Both the position numbers and the translations under genes were made by a program. A DNA stretch of 64,000 bases from Cranoglanis bouderius. Its lineage: Eukaryota; Chordata; Actinopteri; Siluriformes; Cranoglanididae. The DNA lies in the NCBI GenBank assembly GCA_023630585.1, contig CM042566.1, positions 15,886,754-15,950,753 on the forward strand, written 5' to 3'. Positions 43,690-54,450 of the stretch are shown here, piece after piece. The notes under the pieces are model-generated. The model was given only the letters and a program-made list of their open reading frames with translations. It was not told where the DNA came from and ran no database searches. Positions within the stretch are counted from its first letter, which is position 1. Each line of letters starts with the position of its first letter.

Positions 43690-44110
43690 TTGTCACAAAA
43701 ATAACAGAACAGATTTCATTATGTAGTCATTAAAAAAGTTCACCCTATAAAAGTATAATTCAGTAACATGTAGAACCACCTACAGCAACAATGATTTGAA
43801 GTAAACGTTTTCTGTAGGAGTTTATTAGTCTCTTGCGTCATTTTGGACCATTCTTCTTTACAAGATTGCTTTCACTGATGTTTGATTCATTTATGCACAG
43901 CATCTCAGTGGGGTTGTGGTCTGGACTTGGACTTGGCCATTCTAACTCCAAGTCTGACGCTGGACTGAATTTGCTGGGATGCCCTCTCCTGGGAAGATTG
44001 GCAAATGTCTTGAAGAAAATCTTGTAAACAATCGTGTCTTGTAAACAATCCTCCTCAATGTAGAATGATGGTGAATTTCAAATTGTTTGGAGATTGCATT
44101 ATAACCCTTC
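43690..44110 (-). pseudogene. Decayed Tc1-like transposase 3' portion
   Basis: On the minus strand the sequence around 43810-43960 corresponds to the region from the third catalytic acid (HNPTEML) to the C-terminus (LINSYRKRL). It is heavily worn, with no open frame. A separate Tc1-type end, gtggagggtactgta, lies just upstream at about 43548. Confidence 0.45.
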
Positions 44111-44144
44111 CCAGATTGATAAACAGCAGCAGCAGTTGCAGTTG

Positions 44145-44440
44145 TGGGCGGTGGTAGCTCAGTGGTTAAGATGTTGGGCTACTGATCAGAAGGTCGTGAG
44201 TTCAAATCCCAGTACCGCCAAGCTGCCACTGTTGGCACTGCGGCCCTTAACCCTCAACTGCTCCCTGGGCGCTGCAGCAAAAATGGCTGCCCACTGCTCC
44301 GGGTGTGTTCCTGGTTTGTAGTGTGTGTTCATTACTCACAACTCCTAGTGTGTGTGCACTAACTTGGATGGGTTAAATGCAGAGGACAAGTTCCAAGTAT
44401 GGGTTACCATACGTTGGCCTTCACATTTCACTTTCTCTGA
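44145..44440 (+). mobile_element. tRNA-derived SINE, first copy
   Basis: The head has a polymerase III A box (gtggtagctcagtgg) and B box (gagttcaaatccc) at tRNA spacing. An unrelated body follows with aagctgccactgttggcact and gtgcactaacttggatgggt. The body is not tRNA-like, so this is a SINE and not a tRNA gene. Confidence 0.8.
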
Positions 44441-44486
44441 GGTCATGGCGGAAGTAAGAGTTGGTTGCAACTTCTATTGCATGCAG

Positions 44487-44785
44487 TGGGGTGGTAGTAG
44501 CTCAGTGGTTAAGAAGTTGGGCTACTGATTAGAAGGTTGTGAGTTCAAATCCCAGCACCATCAAGCTGCCACTGTTGGGCACTTGAGCAAACCCTCAACT
44601 GCTCCCCAGGTGCCGCAGAAAAAATGGCTGCCCACTGCTCTGGGTGTATTCATGGTCTGTAGTGTGTGTGTTCACTACTCACAACTTCTAATATGTGTGC
44701 ACTAACTTGGATGGGTTAAATGCAGAGGACAAATTCCAAGTATGGGTTACTATACATTGGCCTTAACATGTCACTTTCACTTTAA
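44487..44785 (+). mobile_element. tRNA-derived SINE, second copy
   Basis: Same head and body as the copy at 44145, in the same orientation about 340 bp downstream, with scattered differences. Confidence 0.8.
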
Positions 44786-45580
44786 GCAACTCTTGTTTAA
44801 AGGGGAAATGAAGGAGTCAATCAAGTTAACATGATGTAAATAGATTTTCAATCTGATCAAAAATTATATAACAAACAATATTATATCTATAGAATTTTCA
44901 CAGTTGGGTAAGGTGTAAGTGTGGCTTTGTATTATAACAAATTTAATTGGAGAAAAACTTGAACAAAAACTTCAAAATTGAGGCAAGTAAAATGTCAAAT
45001 ACATACAGTAATATTTTACCAATTCATATCAATTGTAAGTACCTAGTTAAGAATAGCAAGTCATTCACATGTTCACATGATTTTTTTTCTGTTTGTGTCC
45101 ACTGCAGTTCTTTCACAGACACTCTACTCCACTCTAGGTAAGATATTTATGAAGTTTACATTTATTATTAACTAATTAATGAATATATTTAATGAATAGT
45201 ATTATAGTAGTATATAAGTTATATTTTTGTAAGTATATGTTTCTTGTGGCAGGATTTTATGGATTTTTATTTTTATTTTAATGGACACCTAGGCGTGGAT
45301 TACCCCTTATTTAATTCTGCGCATGCAGCGCAGCAAAAATAGACTCTGTGCGGAAACAATTGCTGCACTGCTACTGTATTAGTATATTTTGCACTGCACC
45401 TGTAATGGATTGCCATGTTGTATCCATGTGCAGTATGAATGCTCTAATCTGTTAACATGGGAACTTTTTTTCTTATAAATGTGAACATTTATCATGTTTG
45501 TTATATAATTCTTGATCAGATTGCGTTAGGATTTATTCTTTGTGTTTCAGTGTGTTGTTAGAGAAAGACCGTTTTCGAAA
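44786..45580. other. AT-rich non-coding stretch
   Basis: No gene or element could be supported. Confidence 0.35.
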
Positions 45581-45589
45581 TGTGAGCTA

Positions 45590-47100
45590 CACATTCTTAA
45601 TAGCACATAACTTGTTTCAAGTTCACTTCTGTGTAGCACCTCAGCACAAGCAGCATCATATAATTCACAAAATTAAAACCAGAAGAAATAAAACAATGGA
45701 CCTTCTCAGCCAGAGAACCCTAAAGAAACTTTGGACCAAAATGTTATTAACCAACTCCACTCAGTTAGCCATAAAACAAGGAATCTACACCCAGACACTG
45801 AGGAGCCACTTAAATCCAGCTTGTGCATCTGCCTTATCTCAAGCAATTCTGCAAACAACAGGGCGAGTGTTAAAGGCATACCTGACCCAGGGCTGAACCT
45901 TCTTGACCACAGAAACTGCTCTCAAATGCAGTGATTTAGGCCTTTGGGCCAGACCAGATTGCTTACTCAGCAGATAAGTTCAAAGAATCTCACCATTAAG
46001 GCCAATAAATTCTGGAAGAAAGGAATGAGACCTTTTGCTCCCTCAGGAAAAGTCTACACAAGGGTTCACACATTCCACAATCAGATTAATCGCCGCCTAC
46101 CAGAAGCAATGACACTCATCTGCAGGGACAATGGGCTGATTAGCATAACAGGTGGAGAATCTGGTTAACACCCTGCCCAAAGACAATGTTGACTAGAGGA
46201 AGCACTCTGGGCTGGACTAGCCCAGAAAGTGTTAAAATCCTAAGAACACAACATGAAGCTCTCTTGTATCTCTTGCTTCTTGGCTCTTTTGCCTCTCTTC
46301 TTGGAATGCTTCGAAGGACAGAGTTGGCGGAGGGTCTCCAGAGCCATCAGAGAATTCTCCCCAATCGACGTCAGGGAGATCAGATCACGTTCCATTGGCC
46401 TGGAGACCCAGCGAGAGCTGCTGCCTGCTTTTCAAACCTCCCACCTTCATTCCACTCAGCATTCCGATTGGTCTTCCGAGATGCCTCTCAACACCGTCCA
46501 GACCGCTGACGACACCACGACGTAACGAGGAAATCCCTTCAACACAGCTATTCAAAGGCAAGTGCAATACCCCAGAATCTAGCTAATCTGGTGCCTATAA
46601 TAAGTTTAAGCCCTTCTAAAGGAAGTGAAGATAATAAGTTGATGGTTCGTTCAGATCATGGTCTGTGAAATAGCTAGCTAGAGACTCGGAACTTCATTCA
46701 CTCTTCATTATCACCCAGTTATGTATGTGTGTGTGTGCGTGTGTTTATGTGTTAGATTAGTTTCTATGTCATAGAATAGTTCAATAAAGTCTTGTCTATT
46801 CTTAGATATACGTGTTCTTATTGCTTACAATTGTCTAATGCCTTGAATTGCGATTCTGCTACATGCTCTTAAAATAATATTTCACTATGTTTAGTATATT
46901 ATTGCCGGTGGCCTCTGAGGTAATATCTAATGCATAATTAATGAATACACTAAGTTTAACTTATCGCTGGACGAATAGTTTATCAGTAATAATAAATTAG
47001 CCAAATTTCCCTTTACGAGGTGATCTGTTAATCTCTCCTACATATTTGGAGGATAATAAAGGTAGCTTAATCTAAACAACTAAGTTTTACTTACGTAAAA
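45590..47100 (+). mobile_element. Probable solo LTR of a relative of the provirus
   Basis: It shows the same sequence of landmarks as the provirus LTR: a CT-rich start-like region (46255-46310), a GT-rich stretch near 46725-46745, a caataaagtcttgtctattc signal near 46780, and an end followed by aaaatggtggagaa (47097 on). The 5' boundary is not clear and no duplication was found. The open frames inside are incidental. Confidence 0.45.
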
Positions 47101-47396
47101 TGGTGGAGAATATATCAAATTAACCCAAACAGCTAATTTTCCCTACATCTGCATTTGCTTCATTTTGTGCAGATGTGAGTTGTAATATTACATTTATGTT
47201 GTGTATATATCTGATTAATCTCATATTTGGGTGAGTTAATTTACCCGCAGCCTGTCAAATTATCTAAAAATATTAAATTTGGTTTATCAGAAGGTAAACT
47301 TCTTTGTCATGACACACTATCTTCCTTAATTCTATCATAATTGACAAGCTCATGGGCATGTTATATTGTGGCACATTAAGTTACCATCTTTAAAAT

Positions 47397-47520
47397 AAAG
47401 CGATAAGTCCCGTGAAGGCGTGGTTTACAGTGAATTTAGAACAGCTAAGGGGCATTGTTAGGCATGACGCGGAGCATAGTAAACCACTGTAAACCAAGGC
47501 TTCACATGGCTTTCTGCTTT
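47397..47520. mobile_element. Palindromic MITE
   Basis: Left arm aaagcgataagtcccgtgaa then ggcgtggtttacagtg, and the near-inverse on the right (cactgtaaaccaaggcttca ... ctgcttt). Arms are about 36 bp and the total is 124 bp. Typical of short fish MITEs. Confidence 0.7.
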
Positions 47521-47821
47521 AATGAAATGGTTAGTCCATGAAAATATTTGTTTTAATATTTATTTTATTTATAAAATAAACACAACAACAAAAAATATAA
47601 TCATACTGAAAACAAATTTACTTCAACTGTGCTACTAAAATTTTGATTTTGCTCTTAGGTTTTTGTAATTAGGAGCGCAAGTGATCCTTAAAAAATTGTA
47701 AGCATAGTATCTACCCTAATTGCTGTAAAACTAAAATATACATTTTATTTTCAGCAGCAGGACCAGAGACAGGCTCCACAGCAGCTACTGTAAATGATGA
47801 GGATGATGATGAGGCACTTGT

Positions 47822-48489
47822 TGTTAGTGTCCTCCTCTCGCTCGGCGCTGTTCACAGGGGCTGGCGAGTAGCATACATCCGCATTCCCCGTGTCCCATTC
47901 ATGGACTCTCATTTTGTTTACCTGCGCCATGTGCTCTTTTGTTTTGGTTTACATCATGTCTCCGCCTCTGTATTTTTATTGGTTCTTTGTTTTTGGTTCA
48001 TGTCATGCCTCCACCCCTGTTCATTCATTGGTTCACTGTTTATTGTTTCATTATTAGTTTCAGCTGTTTTGTATTTGGTCTTGTTTCATGCAGGTATATA
48101 AACTCCTTCATTTCTCCACCTCGTCGCGGAGTATTGAATTAGAGTAGAGTTAACTATGTGTATGTGTATTCATTGTTTTTTCACTGCCCTCGCGTTTCCT
48201 GGACCTTGGACTCTTGCCTTGTTCTTGTTTGGATTAATGCCCTGTTCTTTTGTGGATTAATGACTCATTCTTTTGTGGATTAATGCCTCATTCTTTTGTG
48301 GATTAATGCTTCGTTCTTTTGTGGATTTATGCCTCATTCTTTTGTGGATTTATGCCTCGTTCTTTTCTGGATTATTGCCCGGTTATTCTGTGGATTATTG
48401 TTTATTTTTAGCCTTTGTGTTCCTATATTTTTGGTTATATTCCTAATAAACTGACCAGCACTTGCATCCAGCCCTTCCCTTGCGTTACA
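47822..48489 (+). repeat. 5' LTR of copy C
   Basis: Starts TGTTAGTG and ends CGTTACA. It contains a TATA-like gtatataaact near 48093 and a late AATAAAC near 48444. The inverse solo copy is at 62478-63183. A 23-bp minisatellite lies inside it. Confidence 0.75.
48231..48391. repeat. 23-bp minisatellite within the LTR, seven units
   Basis: Units of the form ggattaatgcctcattcttt plus tgt, with a few substitutions. There is a partial eighth unit. Confidence 0.9.
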
Positions 48490-48542
48490 TAACAGAATAC
48501 TCCGCCGAAACATAGATGTAGTGGGGAAATTATTGGCAAGCT

Positions 48543-49067
48543 GTGCCAAACTTTTTGTTCCCCCCCGGACTCAGTTTCTTTTCGGGCCTGTATTCCTCCT
48601 CCACCTACCGCATACGATGGTTTTTCCTGGTATCCCCAATATTTTCTTTTACAGGCCCAGGGTTATTTCCTCAGTTTGGAGGACCCCAAACCCAGCGAGG
48701 AACAATGGGTGAGGTTCCTCCAATTCGTTTGGTCGGCTTGGCTGGCTGGTGGGCAGAGGTCCACCTGGACAGTGGGTACATAGAGCTGAACACTGTTTCG
48801 GGTTTTGTGGATCTCCTGATCCAGGAGTATGGAAGCCCAGAGTTCGAGCCGGACCTAAACACCCTGTTCAACAACATTCACCTGCCCGATCAGCCCAGTC
48901 AGTCTTTCCTGGAGCACTATGGGAGGGAACAGGACAATGTGGTGGGTGGCACCTCTCAGCCCCAGACCCAGGAGGGCATGACCGGGGGCTGCATCGGACA
49001 GGCCACTTTGCAGCATGCCAACTCTGAGCTCCAGCTGGAGACCCAGCAGGAGGTCTCCTCAGTGTAG
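48543..49067 (+). pseudogene. Gag-like region of copy C, frameshifted
   Basis: One frame has FLQFVWSAWLAGGQ (about 48713-48755), parallel to the [20 protein letters not shown] region of copy B. The next piece, in another frame, reads FVDLLIQEYGSPEFEPDLN and continues to SFLEHYGREQ, parallel to the zinc-finger frame's first 45 residues in copy B. It then passes into PEL/ETQQEV repeats and stops at 49065. No zinc finger is present. Confidence 0.5.
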
Positions 49068-49085
49068 CTCCCTCTGGAGGTTAAC

Positions 49086-49724
49086 GTGGCAACCTCCAGC
49101 CCCGAGCTCCAGCAGGAAACCCAGCAGGAGGTCTCCTCAGCGGAGCTTCACCTGGAGGTTAATGTGGCAACCTCCAGCCCCGAGCTCCAGCCAGAGATCC
49201 AGCAGGAGGTCTCTGCAGAGGAGCTCAGACCAGGGGTCCATAAGAAGACCTCCGCTCCAGCCCTGTTCCTGTCGGAGGTCCATGAGGGGACCTCCGCTCC
49301 TGTCCTGCTCCTTCCGGAGGTCCACGAGGGGACCTCCGCTCCTGTCCTGTTCCTGCCGGAGGTCCACGAGGGAACCTCCGCTCCTGTCCTGTTCCTGCTG
49401 GAGGTCCATGAGGGGACCTCCGCCCAAGCCACGTTCCTGTCGGAGGTCCACAGGATGACCTCCTCCCAAGTCAAGTCCCTGTTGGAGGTCCACGGGATGA
49501 CCTCCCAAGCCAAGTCCATGTCAGAGGTCCACGGGATGACCTCCTCCCAAGCCAAGTCCATGTTGGAGGTCCATGGGATGACCTCCTCCCAAGCCAGGTC
49601 CATGTCGGAGGTCCACGGGATGACCTCCTCCCAAGTCAAGTCCATGTCGGAGGTCCACAGGATGACCTCCTCCCAAGCCATGTCCATGTCGGAGGCCCAT
49701 GGCCTAGTCCATGTCCAAGTCTGA
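49086..49724 (+). CDS. Repeat tail of copy C: EVH-type repeats
   Basis: The open frame consists of 14- to 19-residue units. It starts with PELQQETQQEVSS-like units, then EVHEGTSAPVLFL, then many EVHGMTSSQAKSMS units (42 bp each). Codons match closely between neighbours, so the repeat expanded recently. No known fold; likely disordered. The opposite strand stays open too because of the periodicity. Confidence 0.45.
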   Translation: MATSSPELQQETQQEVSSAELHLEVNVATSSPELQPEIQQEVSAEELRPGVHKKTSAPALFLSEVHEGTSAPVLLLPEVHEGTSAPVLFLPEVHEGTSAPVLFLLEVHEGTSAQATFLSEVHRMTSSQVKSLLEVHGMTSQAKSMSEVHGMTSSQAKSMLEVHGMTSSQARSMSEVHGMTSSQVKSMSEVHRMTSSQAMSMSEAHGLVHVQV

Positions 49725-50110
49725 ATCTATGTCCCAGTCCAAGTCCATGTCCAGGTTGCTACCCTAGTCCCTTTCCATGTTCTAATCCAAGTCCATGTTC
49801 TAGTCCAAATCCCTGTCCAAGTCCAGGTCCAGGTTTCTGTCCTAACCCATATCCAAGTCCATTTCCCAGTCCAGGTCCATAACCTAATCTAGAGTCAGGT
49901 TCCAGCCTATGCCTCAGCCCATGCCTCAGTTCATGCCCAAAGTCATGTTCCAACCCATGCCTTAGCCCATGCCCAAAGTCAGGCCCAAAGTCACATCTAG
50001 AGTCTGTTCCCAGTCCTGTTCCCTGTCCTGTTTCCAATCCAGTTTCCGGTTCAGTTTCCAGTTTAGGTTATGGTTCGGTTTCCAGTTTCATTTCCAGTCC
50101 AGTTTCTAGT

Positions 50111-51427
50111 TTGGTTTCCAGTCTGGTTTCTAGTTCAGTTGCCAGTTCAGTTTCTAGTCCAGTTTCAAGTCCAGTTTCCAGTCCACTTTCCAGGCCAGAA
50201 TCCAGTCCTGTTTCTAGTTCAGTTGCCAGTTCAGTTTCTAGTTTAGGTTCCAGTTCAGTTTCTAGTTTAGGTTCCAGTCCAGAATCTAGTTTAGTTTCCA
50301 GTCTGGTTTCTAGTTTAGTTTCCAGTCCAGTTTCCAGTCCAGTTTCAGGTCCAGTTTCCAGTCCAGTTTCAGGTTCAGTTTCCAGTCTAGGTCACAGTTC
50401 AGTATCCAGTCTAGTTTCCAGTCCAATTTCCAGTCCTGAATCCAGTCCAGAATCTAGTTTAGTTTCCAGTCCAGTTCCTAGTTTAGTTTCCAGTCCAGTT
50501 TCCAGTCCAGTTTCAGGTCCAGTTTCCAGTCCAGTTTCAGGTCCAGTTTCCAGTCTAGGTCACAGTTCAGTATCCAGTCTAGTTTTCAGTCCAGTTTCCA
50601 GTCCTGAATCCAGTCCTGTTTCTAGTTCAGTATCCAGTCCTCTTTCCAGTCAAGTTTCCAGTTTGGTTTTAGGTCCAGTTTCCAGTCTAGGTCACAGTTC
50701 AGTACCCAGTCTAGTTTCCAGTCCAGTTTCCAGTCCTGAATTCAGTCCAGAATCCAGTCTAGTTTTGAGTCCAGCTTCTAGTTTAATTTCCAGTCCAGTT
50801 TCCAGCTTAGTTTCCAGTCCTGTTTCCAGTCCAGGTGCCAAATCGGGTTCCAGTTCTGTTTCCAGTCCTGTTTCTGGTCTAGGTGCCAAGTCTGTTTCCA
50901 GTACACGTGCCAAGTCGGTTTCCGGTCCAGGTGCCAAGTCAGGTTCCAGTCCTGTTTCCAGTCCAGGTGCCAAGTCAGGTGCCAGCCCTGTTTCCAGTCC
51001 TGTTTCCAGTCCAGGTGCCAACCAGGTTCCAGGCCAAGCATCAGGCCAAGCACCAAGCCAAGTGGCAGATCAAACGCCAAACCAAGCACCAAGGCAAGCG
51101 CCAGGTCAAGCACCAAGCCAAGCACCAGGTCAAGCACCAAGCCAAGCACCAGGTCAAGCACCGGTCCAAGCGCTGCTCCAAGCACCAAGCCAAGCACCAA
51201 GCCAAGCACCAAGCTGGTTTACAGTCCAAGTTCTCGTCCAAGTTCTCGTCCAAGTTCTCATCCAAGTTCCCATCCTTGGCCTCGGAACACTAGACATTGC
51301 CAGCCTCGGTTCCATTATTATTAGGACATTATTATCCTGCCCAGGGGCCCAGGACCACCAGAGCGGTTGGAACTTTCGGTGCTTCGGGAGAAGCGCCTTT
51401 TGGGGGGGAGGGGGGGGGCTCTGTTAG
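50111..51427 (+). CDS. VSSP and QAPSQAPG repeat frame of copy C
   Basis: A frame of 438 codons made almost only of low-complexity repeats. About 300 residues of Ser/Val/Pro (VSSPVSSP, from a 12-bp unit) are followed by GAKS units and then Gln/Ala/Pro (QAPSQAPGQ). The last 50 residues run into the purine tract and LTR. Whether it is translated is unknown: a stop and a degenerate stretch (49725-50110) separate it from the preceding repeats. It could be a minisatellite whose period happens to avoid stops. Confidence 0.35.
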   Translation: MVSSLVSSSVASSVSSPVSSPVSSPLSRPESSPVSSSVASSVSSLGSSSVSSLGSSPESSLVSSLVSSLVSSPVSSPVSGPVSSPVSGSVSSLGHSSVSSLVSSPISSPESSPESSLVSSPVPSLVSSPVSSPVSGPVSSPVSGPVSSLGHSSVSSLVFSPVSSPESSPVSSSVSSPLSSQVSSLVLGPVSSLGHSSVPSLVSSPVSSPEFSPESSLVLSPASSLISSPVSSLVSSPVSSPGAKSGSSSVSSPVSGLGAKSVSSTRAKSVSGPGAKSGSSPVSSPGAKSGASPVSSPVSSPGANQVPGQASGQAPSQVADQTPNQAPRQAPGQAPSQAPGQAPSQAPGQAPVQALLQAPSQAPSQAPSWFTVQVLVQVLVQVLIQVPILGLGTLDIASLGSIIIRTLLSCPGAQDHQSGWNFRCFGRSAFWGGGGGLC

Positions 51428-51964
51428 AGTCCTCCTCTTGCTCGGCGCTGCTCGCAGAGGCTGGTGGTAAAAAAAATAGAAATACAAAAAAAAGAAATGG
51501 AACTGATGTACATTATAAAGTTTTCAGCTCTACTTATGAAAAAGGAGGGGACATAACAGGTTTTAATACAGATCATAGCCCATGTCTAACTCTAATCAAA
51601 GTCTACATCTAACTAAACATTCAAAATAGTACTCCTAAGTCTCGAGAATGTTTGGGCAAGTCAGTGAAAAATAATTCATTTCATTAACATGTCATCAGCT
51701 GAAAAAACAGCACATACATCATTTAATCTAAGCCAGAAAACTGCCATTAGCTTTCTGTTTCTAGCAGCAAGGACTGGGAACCCAGCCGATTCTAATAGAA
51801 GTAAAACGACATCACAAGGGCCAGAGTCATGTGACTGACTTTCTGTTTCTAGCAGCAAGAACTTGGAACCCAGCAGATTCTAACAGAAGCACACAATGGC
51901 CAGAGTCATGTGACTGGGGTGGGAAACAAGTGGGAAACAAGTCAGTGATGTAAGGGATGTTGAC

Positions 51965-53063
51965 TCAAGGACATGCGAGCCCGGAGTAGCATGGACATCC
52001 AAGCTATAGAATCTGACAAATGTGTGCAGAGAGGATCAACCTGCCGCATCACACACTTGCTGGAGGGGGACACCTTTTGCCAAAGCCATAGAAGATGCAA
52101 CCCCCCTAGTTGAATGAGCCCTAACTCCTAGCGGCGAAGCTTGACCACGCGCCTCATAGGCTAGGGCAGTGGCATCCCTCACCCAATGAGACACCGTTTG
52201 CTTAGTGGCAGCTGCCCCCGATTGTGTCCTCCGTAGCATGTGAAGAGCTGCTCCGACATATGCCACTGGCTGGTGCGGTTGACATAAATCTGAAGAGAAC
52301 ATACTGGACACAGTAAGTGAAGGTTTTCCTGCTCCGTAGTTGTGAAAGGCGGAGGACAGAAGGCTTCAAGAATGACCGGATGCATGGTCGAGAATGGAAC
52401 TTTCGGGAGGTAATTAGGGTGAGGATGCAAGATAGCTTTGACCAGCCCAGGGGCAAAGTCTAGGCAGGATAGTGTGACTGACAGAACCTGCAAATCCCCA
52501 ATTCTCTTCAGAGAATTAATAGCCATTAGAAAAACCATCTTTAGGGTCAGAGACCTGACAGGTGCTGACTCTAGTGGTTCGAAAGGGGTGCTGACCAGAC
52601 CCTCGAGCACTATAGCTAAATCCCACGAAGGGACTGTGGCTCTCGTGGATGGTCTCAACCACTTGGCTCCACGAATGAAGCGAGACGCTAGAGGGTGCTT
52701 TCCCACAGAAACCCCATCATTCGGAGCATGGCAAGCTGAAATAGCGGCCACATAGACTCTACCAGGACATGTGCCTGAGGATAATTTCCCTTGCAGGAAC
52801 TCCAGCACTGAAACCACTTGGCAGTGAACTGGGTCTACGTGGTGCACCATACACCAATTTTCAAAAATGTGCCATTTGAAGGCATAACTTCTTCTAGTGG
52901 AGGGGGCCATGGCACTTAGAATGGTCTCTACTACATCAGCAGGGAACCCCTCAGGGGCCAGAGCTCGGGCCAGGGATGAAATATTGTCCCCTGTGCCTGA
53001 GATAGGAGATCCTTCCTGACTGGAATCGCCCACGGCGAGCCGGTGAGGCCAACAAGGCAACAA
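51965..53063 (-). pseudogene. DIRS tyrosine recombinase
   Basis: The enzyme would integrate the circular DNA copy. From 53063 the frame has an N-terminal core-binding part (MAPSTRRSYAFKWHIFENW), then LKRIGDLQVLSV with the first catalytic Arg, and CYGGHNRGQLPLSK. A frameshift near 52195 leads to SHWVRDATALAYEARG and AHSTRGVASS, the HxxR box. Beyond a TGA near 52026 lies TFVRFYSLDV with the nucleophile Tyr. All catalytic residues can be found, but one shift and one nonsense codon separate them. Confidence 0.8.
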
Positions 53064-53299
53064 GGCACTATCAGTAAGAGGCGAAACCCCTGTTGACGGA
53101 CCTCGGCCAGGACTCCCGGGAGCAGAGCGATCGGGGTAAAACTCCTATCTCAGGCACAGGGGACATGTATGAGCCATGGCGTCCAGACCCAGGGGAGCTG
53201 GAGGAGTCAGAGAGAAGTAGAGGGGACATTGTGCCATCTCCTGTGAAGCAAAGAGGTCTACCTCTGCTTCGTAAAATCTTCCCCAGATTTGACTGACCC

Positions 53300-53582
53300 A
53301 CACAAGGACATGGTAGCCTCTTAACTGCTAGAGGAAGTATTTCAGGGTCCAAAATAGAGCCATCATTTTGAGGCAATTGATGTGCCAGTTGAGAAGATGA
53401 CCTCTCCAGATCCCTTGGGCTGGACGGCCATCCAAGACTGCACCCCAACCCATGAGGGAAGCGTCTGTCATTAGCATCTTGCGATGACAACACGGACCTA
53501 GAGTGGGGCCCAAAGTCAAAAACTTTGGCTTTTCACTCGAGGCTTGCTTTCTTTCAAAGCACGGCACCATCACTAAGATCAT
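53300..53582 (-). pseudogene. DIRS RNase H fragment
   Basis: The frame reads MLMTDASLMGWGAVLDGRPA and INCLKMMALFWTLKYF, the RNase H region downstream of a DIRS RT. It starts abruptly: the RT itself is deleted, so gag sequence lies close upstream. It continues frame-shifted towards the recombinase. Confidence 0.7.
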
Positions 53583-53749
53583 GGGGCTCGCATGTCGAGC
53601 TGCACGAGAGAGAGCCTACTCTCTCTTGCGCACTCTCCCCAGATTGCAATGCCCCCGCCTCTGCTGCTGAAACGTGCCCTGGCGTTTCTTCAGAGTGAGA
53701 TGAGGGCATGGCGCAAGGGGCTTCGTACCCTTTCTATGTGGTTCAGACC

Positions 53750-54450
53750 CCAGTTTTGTAGCCCGCGAGTGTCTCTTCGACCTGAGGCATCGTCCCATAT
53801 CCATGTGCCTTAGCACCCACAATAATCGAATAAATCGATGTCATGGGTACAAAGATACGCGAGGAGTAAGGCCTACTCCACGAATGAGATAACTCCTCAT
53901 GGAGATCTGGGAAAAAGGGGATGTTGGAATCTCTCCCCTTGGCCACCCGACAGAAATCTGTCGTCCAATTTGGAGTGCCTGGGGTTCTCTTGCTCCTGTG
54001 GCCAGTCTAAATTAAGCCTGGCCACTGCATTAGTCACTACCTAGAGTAGCTCCACAAATCGCGAGAGGAGCGCTCAGAGGCGGCACTCTCAGTCTCCATA
54101 TCACCGGAGGCAAGAGAAGCCACGCCCTCATCTCGCTCTGAAGAAATGCCGGAGCACGCTTCAGCAGCAGAGGCGGGGGCTTTGCGATCTGGGGAGAGCG
54201 CGCGAGAGAGAGGAGGCTCTAGACACGCGAGCACGATGATCTTAGTGATGGTGCCGTGCTTTGAAAGAAAGCAAGCCTCGAGCGGAGCACTTGGAGAGGG
54301 AAAAGATCACAATGATTGCACTTAGCGGCATCAAGAGCAGCGATAGCATGCTCTTCCCCGAGGCACTCCAAACAGAAATCATGCGGATTATCATCCGGAA
54401 TGATTCGTGCAAACGGCGGCACGCATCGCCTAGACGGAGCACGAGCCATT
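53750..54450 (-). pseudogene. DIRS gag-like ORF1
   Basis: Starting near 54449, the frame has an N-terminal Cys/His-rich segment (FCLECLGEEHAIAALDAAKC then NHC). An acidic, Ser-rich middle follows. After a frame change comes IPFFPDLHEELSHSWSRPYS and MPQVEETLAGY. This order matches the conserved gag-like ORF of vertebrate DIRS elements. At least one frameshift near 54040 breaks it. Confidence 0.65.

Larger units (their letters stand above)
47822..51466 (+). mobile_element. Gag-only LTR element, copy C
   Basis: A complete 5' LTR (47822-48489), a gag-like region, three kinds of coding minisatellite and a G-rich purine tract (51401-51420) are followed by only the first 45 bp of the 3' LTR, which repeats the start of the 5' LTR (tgctcggcgctgct). 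Satellite DNA begins there. It has no pol. Confidence 0.75.

Noticed and set aside
44145..44220. tRNA gene
   Set aside because: The A and B boxes are there, but the sequence continues into a SINE body and the cloverleaf is degenerate.
46253..46525. A 90-codon frame starting MKLSCISCFLALLPLFLECF that resembles a secretion signal
   Set aside because: It lies at the place where related LTRs have a pyrimidine-rich transcription start region, which naturally encodes Leu/Phe/Ser runs. No conserved protein is recognised.
48231..48391. CRISPR-like array
   Set aside because: Units are contiguous with no spacers, and this is eukaryotic DNA.
50692..51265. Minus-strand open frames through the VSSP/QAPS repeats
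   Set aside because: Mirror images of a short repeat without stops; no start context or similarity to a known protein.
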